DNA from: Cerioporus squamosus
Lineage: Eukaryota; Basidiomycota; Agaricomycetes; Polyporales; Polyporaceae
Length of the DNA stretch: 11,889 nucleotides
Assembly (NCBI GenBank): GCA_022592435.1
Contig: JABYQS010000868.1
Location: 1 to 11,889, forward strand
Direction of reading: 5' to 3'
The notes under the pieces: generated by a model
Told to the model about the DNA's origin: nothing
The model's database searches: none
What the model saw: the letters and a program-made list of their open reading frames with translations, nothing else
Program-made: the position numbers and the translations under genes
In this document: positions 7,532 to 11,889 of the stretch, one piece after another
Layout: each line of letters starts with the position of its first letter
Numbering within the stretch: the first letter of the stretch is position 1

Positions 7532-8043
7532 CTCCAGCTATCGTCGTCCCGGCGTGAAACAGGTGGTCGTGGTCGGAGAGCAAGAGTACGGACTGGTGCA
7601 AGCGCTGGACAGCAAATGGCCGTATTTGGTAGCCCAAGCGCCCATGGGCTATACCATAAAAACCCACAGTGCCGACAAGGGTAGCCATAATCGTGTCTCT
7701 GACAAGGATTCGAGAGCGTGTACTCTGTAAGAGGGCTGGTATTAGGAGCCTGGATGCCCACGTACTATGTCTTGTTGTAGTGTCATCGTCATCCGTTCTG
7801 CAGCCGGCAGAACGGACGGGGAGAGACTAAACTGACCATGTTTTACTCCCTCCCGAATTGCACGAGTCCCCAGTCCCTCAGTCTGCGACTACCACTCGTA
7901 CTTCTAGCCGATCAGCCCAAACTTCACCCTCCGGCGGCGCATATCACTGTCTGCGGAACCATCATGCGACTTATGCGAGCCTGCATATAGCGGTCCCCGT
8001 AGTCGCGCACGAGCTATATAGACGGAAGGGCATACAGAACACA
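7532..8043. other. Intergenic region between Mak21 3' end and uS7m 5' end
   Basis: It contains the promoter and leader of uS7m and the 3' untranslated region of Mak21; both genes lie on the minus strand. There is a perfect hairpin at 7792-7816 and a TCTATATAGC sequence near 8015-8024 that is too far from the uS7m start to be its obvious TATA box. No gene is recognised. Confidence 0.6.
7792..7816. repeat. Perfect inverted repeat, 10-bp arms with 5-base spacer
   Basis: The left arm is TCCGTTCTGC and the right arm is GCAGAACGGA, separated by AGCCG. It lies about 320 bases upstream of the uS7m ATG and 230 bases past the Mak21 stop. It could be a binding site of a dimeric factor in the uS7m promoter or a hairpin in the Mak21 3' end. 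Confidence 0.7.
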
Positions 8044-11000
8044 CTAGATGTTATCCTCGGGCCCATCATCGATGAGTTTCGCGTAGTCTTCGTAGCTCGC
8101 GAACGTAGGCAAAGAGCGCAGTTTCTTGCGCTGTGCCTTCTTCCCGTCCTCGTCTCGTTTGCGCTTGCCGCCCTTCTTCGACGGCTCGGACGAGATCCCG
8201 CCCCACTCTTCCGCCTCGGCTTCACTCTCGCTGTCAGACCCGTCGTACTCGATGAGGCCCATGGGCACTTCGGCGTCGAGAGAAAGCAGGTCCTCTGCGT
8301 CCGACTCTTCTGCGAGAGAGAACGCATCGCCGTCGTCTGCCTCGTTCTCGGCGTCAGAAGGTCCGTCCTCATCCTCGTCGGCATCGACCTCCGATGCGTC
8401 CTCTTCCGCGTCCTCGTCGAGATCTGAGGGGACGTCGTCGCTCCCGTCGCTGTCCTCCATGAGGTCCTCGTCTTCGAGCTCCGCCGGCATCGTGGCCTTC
8501 ATCGCCTGAATGATAAGGTGTCAGACCTTGGAGCGAGAGGGACGCTAGGAGGGGGAGCCTACCTTCCAGATCTCGGCCTCCTCTGCATCGCTGTCTTCTT
8601 CCTCATCCTCGTCCTCATCCTCAGCAGGAGCAGGCTTCTTGCCCTTACTGCTCAGGTCAAACCCACCGTCTTCACTCTCCGTTCCGCTCTCCCCGCGTTC
8701 CTCAACGTCCTCGGCTTGGACCTCAGAAGCGCTTGCGTCCGCGCCAAACTCGGCATCCGAAGCCTCCTCCTCCTCCTCCTCCTCCTCCTCCTCCTCCTCC
8801 TCCTCCTCCTCCTCCTCCTCGAGGTCCTCGTCCGACCCGTCCGACCCGCCCTTCCTCCGCTTCGCGACCTTCGCGGCCTTCTGCCGCTCCTTCTCGCTCT
8901 TCCGGACAAAGTACGCGTGGAAGAACGCCTCGTCGACGGGCACGTCCTCCGCGCGGCGCTTCCAGAATCGCTCGTCGTTCACGGGCACCTCGCCCCCGTG
9001 CGCCGCCTCGCCCTTGACGAGCGTAACGCCGTGTGCGCTGCTAGCGTTGTCGAGCGACGGCTGCATCGCGGACGAGCCCTTGGGTTTTGGCTTCTTGGGG
9101 TTCTTGTACACGAACCGGTCGAGGAAGTGCGAGAGCGTGTTGATCGAGAGGTCGGGCGAACCGGTGATTGGCGAGGAGGTGAGCAGCTGGCGGGCGTGCA
9201 AGGAGATTGTGGGGTGGTAGTGGTGCAGGAGAGGCAGCTGACAAGTAATATGAGCCTGGGGCTGAAGGGCAGCGCGCATATGCACTTACCAGCTCATACA
9301 TCGGGGATGCAAAGGCATGCGCGTATTGTGGATCGCGTTTCCGAGGGTCGTACGCCGGCGCGGCAGGGACGGGCGCTGCTTTTGATTTCGAGGTGCTGAG
9401 AAGTTGCTTGAGACCGGGTGTTGCGTTGAGGAGCTGGACAACGCGATCAGTCACATGCGGGGGGGCATTGTGCGGGGGATGAGCAATACACACTTCGCCG
9501 AGAAGATAGAGACCTCCAGCGACGAACTCGACGGCGCCACCGGCGCCCGCACCGCTGGCGAGCACCTGCACGAACCGTCGCACGAATGCCGCGACACGGG
9601 CAGTGTCATGGTCCACTTTGAGAGCCTTGAACACCAGATTGAGGTATAGCGCCTGTTTATTCGAGGTGCCAAGCCGAGGGTCGGTAAGGGACGCATACAG
9701 TGTGCGATAGAACCGGTCGCGGAGGGTTGTCGAGAACGCAGAACTCGAAGGCTGTGCGGACGAGGGAGCTTTTGACGAAGCAGGTGCAGAGAGCGTGGTC
9801 GATATCTGCAGGATGAGCGTCAGGGCCTGGAGCGAGATGTTGAATGTCGACGTGTGGGTGATCCGGAAGAGCGTGTCTATATGCTTCTGGAAGCTATGAG
9901 AATATAGTCAGTGCATGGTCGCGGCATGCAAGCAGAGATGTGTCAACATACACGGCTGAGCTGTCGCTGCTGAGGTGCATCTGCGCGAACGGAAGGGCGC
10001 GGTTCACGCCGGTGAGGATTGCCCCAATGAGTCGGGACGACGAATCCTCGACTTCCGCGAACCCTGCTTCACCCTTCACCTCCTTCCGCTTCTGCTTCTT
10101 GTCTTTGGGCTTGGGTGTGTCCTTGCCCTTGCCCTTGCCCTTGCCCTTGCCTTTCTTGTCCTTCGGCTGAGCAGGACCTTCGTCGTCGCTCTCGTCCTCG
10201 TCACGCTTGGAACCAAGAATCTCCTCGAACATCTCAAAGTACATGTCCACGAGCGTGCGTGCGACCGCCCGGTCCGCGGTGGTAGGCGTGAGGACGATCT
10301 GGTTCAGCGTGACGGCCGCATAGTACCACGCATGCGAGTTCCAGCGCGCGAGGCTGCCCTCGCTCGCCTTGTCCTTGTCCTTGCTTGCAAGTTTGCCCTT
10401 GCTGGAGGATGAGTCGTCCGAGAAACGGATGTGCGAGTTGGTGGGCGTATCGGAGGATGGGGCGGCTTGAGCGGCGGTAGATGCGGGGAGGCGGAAGATG
10501 AGTGAACGGACTTCGCGGACAATTACACCTTTCATGGCAGGATGCGCCTGGAGTACTTGCAGGAGGTGGTATGATGCACGCGAGCACACAGACTTCTCCG
10601 TGTCGCCCTGCAGGTTGCCAAACACATGAGTATCGCGTGCGCAGTGATTTAAAGTGCTGCGTGACGTACCAGCTTGTTCACGAGGAGCCGGAGCAGGTTC
10701 TGTTCCTGCTCTGGCTGCGAGCGGAGGAGGGTAGCGAGGAAAGCGAGCGTCTGCGTGCGGACGTACGGGAGAGGGTCGAGTGAGAAGGTCTCAAGGATCT
10801 GGAGCATGGAGAAGAAGTACTTCTTCAGCCAGTCCTCAAAGTACCAAATGAGCAGGTGAGAATCCGTCCTGTCCGGGTGCATTAACGGCTGGTCACGGAA
10901 GTACCTGCGCACTATGTGAGCAGAGCTGGAGCCGGGACGAGTGGAACACGCACCTAAGCTTTCGCCCTGGTCCTCCACCGCCAACCCACCAATCCCCCAC

Positions 11001-11366
11001 ACACCGCACGGCCTTCAAGCCTTCGTCCCTTCCACCCTTCGCACGTCCACGCTGTGCCATGCTGCGCAGACTCTCGAGCGCGGCGGTGTTGTGCACAGGG
11101 CTTGCTTGTACGAGCAAGGTGAGCGCACTCAGTCGGTCAGAGAGCGTACCCGTTGAGAGCACCGTCTTGAGGAAGTGTGCATCGGATGCGCTCTGTGCCG
11201 CGGAAGATGATGCATATTTCTCCGCGTCGGCAGAGAGCAGCGAGGAGGCACGTTCGGTGAGGGACGAGAGCTGGGATGCAGTCGGTTGCGGGAGGTCAGG
11301 CTTCGCAGGGAGGGGAGGGACCGAGGTGTACCAGGTCGGAGAGGGATCGACTACGAAGCCTTTCAT
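8044..11366 (-). CDS. mak21: Mak21/Noc1 (CEBPZ family), 60S ribosome biogenesis factor, seven exons
   Basis: Nucleolar factor that works with Noc2 in early pre-60S particles. Exons in transcript order: 11366-10954, 10904-10670, 10607-9952, 9893-9494, 9433-9290, 9237-8563, 8505-8044; 994 residues with every junction in phase. Family landmarks appear in order: WYFEDWLKKYFF (about 158-169), LDPLPYVRTQTL, EKSVCSRASYHLLQVLQ, WYYAAVTLNQIV, HIDTLFRITHTSTFNISLQA, DRFYRTLYASL and NLVFKALK of the CBF domain (about 430-625), YDPRKRDPQYAHA, FLDRFVYKNPKKPKPKG, and ERFWKRRAEDVPVDEAFFHAYF. The C-terminus is extremely acidic, with 19 consecutive Glu at 756-774 from pure GAG repeats, then EIWKAMKATMP and a basic-acidic tail. 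A (GK)n stretch at about 369-379 comes from a six-base repeat. Introns are 49 to 62 bases. The start is the weak point: ATG 11366 precedes KGFVVDPSPTWYTSVPPL, but orthologues usually have a long acidic N-terminal segment first, which I cannot find, so an upstream exon may be missed. Confidence 0.93.
8764..8820. repeat. Pure (CTC)19 trinucleotide repeat inside Mak21
   Basis: Nineteen uninterrupted CTC units on the plus strand are read as GAG on the coding strand and give 19 Glu. The repeat is homopyrimidine/homopurine, so it is prone to slippage and could form a triplex. Confidence 0.97.
9434..9493 (-). other. In-frame, stop-free 60-base intron of Mak21
   Basis: It has donor GAA|GTGTGT, a GTGACTGAT branch-like site and acceptor GTTGTCCAG. 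Its length is a multiple of three and it has no stop in frame, so it would also be read through. Removing it joins YLLGE to LLNATPGLKQLL, the family pattern; keeping it would insert 20 residues rich in Pro and His. Confidence 0.75.
10121..10150. repeat. (CCTTGC)5 hexanucleotide repeat inside Mak21
   Basis: Five perfect six-base units encode alternating Gly-Lys on the minus strand within the charged insert of Mak21 exon 3. Confidence 0.9.
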
Positions 11367-11739
11367 CGTGTACGTCGCCTGAGGACGTGAGCTCAACGTC
11401 GGACACGGCGAGCTCGACTAAGCTGATGAACGCGGTGAGCAAAGCGGAGACTTCAGCCAAAAATCTCGATCGGCGCTTGCCATATTTTTCCAGGAAAGGA
11501 ATACGAAGCGCCCGTATCATCCGCCTCAGCCAGGATGGAGCCCGTCTACTGCACAAGTCAGAGGTGGGACATATCACCTAGGAGCAATCCAGAAGAAGGT
11601 GCAAAAAGCGGATATGAGGACAACTATATAGGTGCAGCCAGTTAAGTGTCCACAATGATCCGTGCCAGCATGCGGGCTCAAGATGGCTGAAGTCCTGGTT
11701 CGTTCCTGCTACGTACTAGTACATGCAACATCATCACGT
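11367..11739. other. Mak21 upstream region (promoter, or missed 5' exon)
   Basis: The minus-strand frame of Mak21 is open for only about 17 codons above ATG 11366 before a TAG. Another minus-strand frame starts at ATG 11520, but it is in a different phase and I find no good donor to link the two. The TATA sequence at 11624-11630 implies transcription starting about 200 bases before ATG 11366. Confidence 0.5.
11624..11630 (-). promoter_or_regulatory. Possible TATA box of Mak21
   Basis: The minus strand reads CCTATATAGTTG. It is the only clear TATA in the space between the end of the neighbouring gene (about 11740) and Mak21, and it lies 258 bases before the assigned ATG. Confidence 0.45.
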
Positions 11740-11825
11740 CTACTGCGTCTGAGCACCATATCCACGAATGCCCTCCGCGAAACTCCACTCAGTCTCGAGC
11801 TGGATCTGGTCGGAGATATTCACGC
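11740..11825 (-). CDS. Candidate last exon of an unidentified gene extending beyond the window
   Basis: Reading the minus strand from the right edge, base 11889 is followed by GTACGC, a donor-like site. An acceptor GGCGGCAG ends at 11826. The 63-base space matches local intron size. The exon then gives VNISDQIQLETEWSFAEGIR followed by GYGAQTQ and a TAG at 11742-11740, with a Gly codon split across the intron. I do not recognise the protein. The composition is protein-like, but 28 codons are too few to prove coding. Confidence 0.35.
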
Positions 11826-11889
11826 CTGCCGCCGATACAGTTGCGATTTGGTACTATAAAGGTTGAGAGGTGCATCAGCATCGCGTACC

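Noticed and set aside
6656..7730. Two long plus-strand frames (342 and 270 codons)
   Set aside because: Both are antisense shadows of uS7m, which is unmistakable on the minus strand.
8015..8024. TATATA-containing sequence as the uS7m promoter
   Set aside because: It is more than 480 bases from the probable uS7m leader and only 20-30 bases past the Mak21 stop, so it more likely sits in the Mak21 3' untranslated region.
8518..9399. Plus-strand frame with a poly-Leu stretch resembling a membrane segment
   Set aside because: The leucines come from the CTC repeat read on the wrong strand; the coding strand is Mak21.
1..11889. CRISPR array, bacterial operon structure or transposase
   Set aside because: There is no spaced repeat array, no Shine-Dalgarno-led gene series and no transposase or integrase motif; spliceosomal introns and a nuclear-type tRNA show a eukaryotic locus.

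Overview
The window looks like nuclear DNA of a filamentous basidiomycete (Agaricomycetes-type). It is GC-rich and gene-dense, and almost all introns are only 49 to 66 bases with GTNNGT donors. The protein set is typically fungal: a secreted sedolisin, NC2alpha, mitochondrial uS7m, Mak21/Noc1 and an intron-containing tRNA-Gly. All gene models below were spliced by hand. Each was accepted because exon phases join exactly and the joined protein follows the expected family pattern.

Layout from left to right. Bases 1-538 are the 3' flank of the sedolisin and hold a 66-base imperfect inverted repeat (213-279 / 491-556) whose right arm supplies the sedolisin stop codon. 539-2778 (minus) is an eight-exon S53 sedolisin with signal peptide, prodomain and complete Glu/Asp/Asp/Ser catalytic set; one of its seven introns is GC-AG. 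2779-4154 is a 1.4 kb gap with no gene I can support; it holds a triple ACGCGT cluster and a 16-bp palindrome. 4155-4939 (minus) is a three-exon gene for a 201-residue protein with two cysteine clusters and no known function. 5113-5192 (minus) is tRNA-Gly(UCC) with an 8-base intron. 5353-6291 (plus) is NC2alpha (Bur6/DRAP1). 6292-6734 is a convergent 3' gap. 6735-7471 (minus) is mitochondrial ribosomal protein uS7m. 7532-8043 is a gap with a perfect 10-bp-arm hairpin. 8044-11366 (minus) is Mak21/Noc1 in seven exons. At the right edge, 11740-11825 (minus) is probably the last exon of a gene that continues outside the window.

The genes do not form a pathway cluster. Most are housekeeping genes of transcription and translation: NC2alpha represses TBP-dependent transcription, uS7m builds the mitochondrial small subunit, Mak21 builds the cytosolic 60S subunit, and tRNA-Gly decodes glycine. 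The sedolisin is a secreted nutritional protease. I see no mobile-element gene, CRISPR array or biosynthetic cluster. The least explained items are the two-cluster cysteine protein, the inverted repeat at the sedolisin 3' end, the GC-AG intron and the very small tRNA intron.
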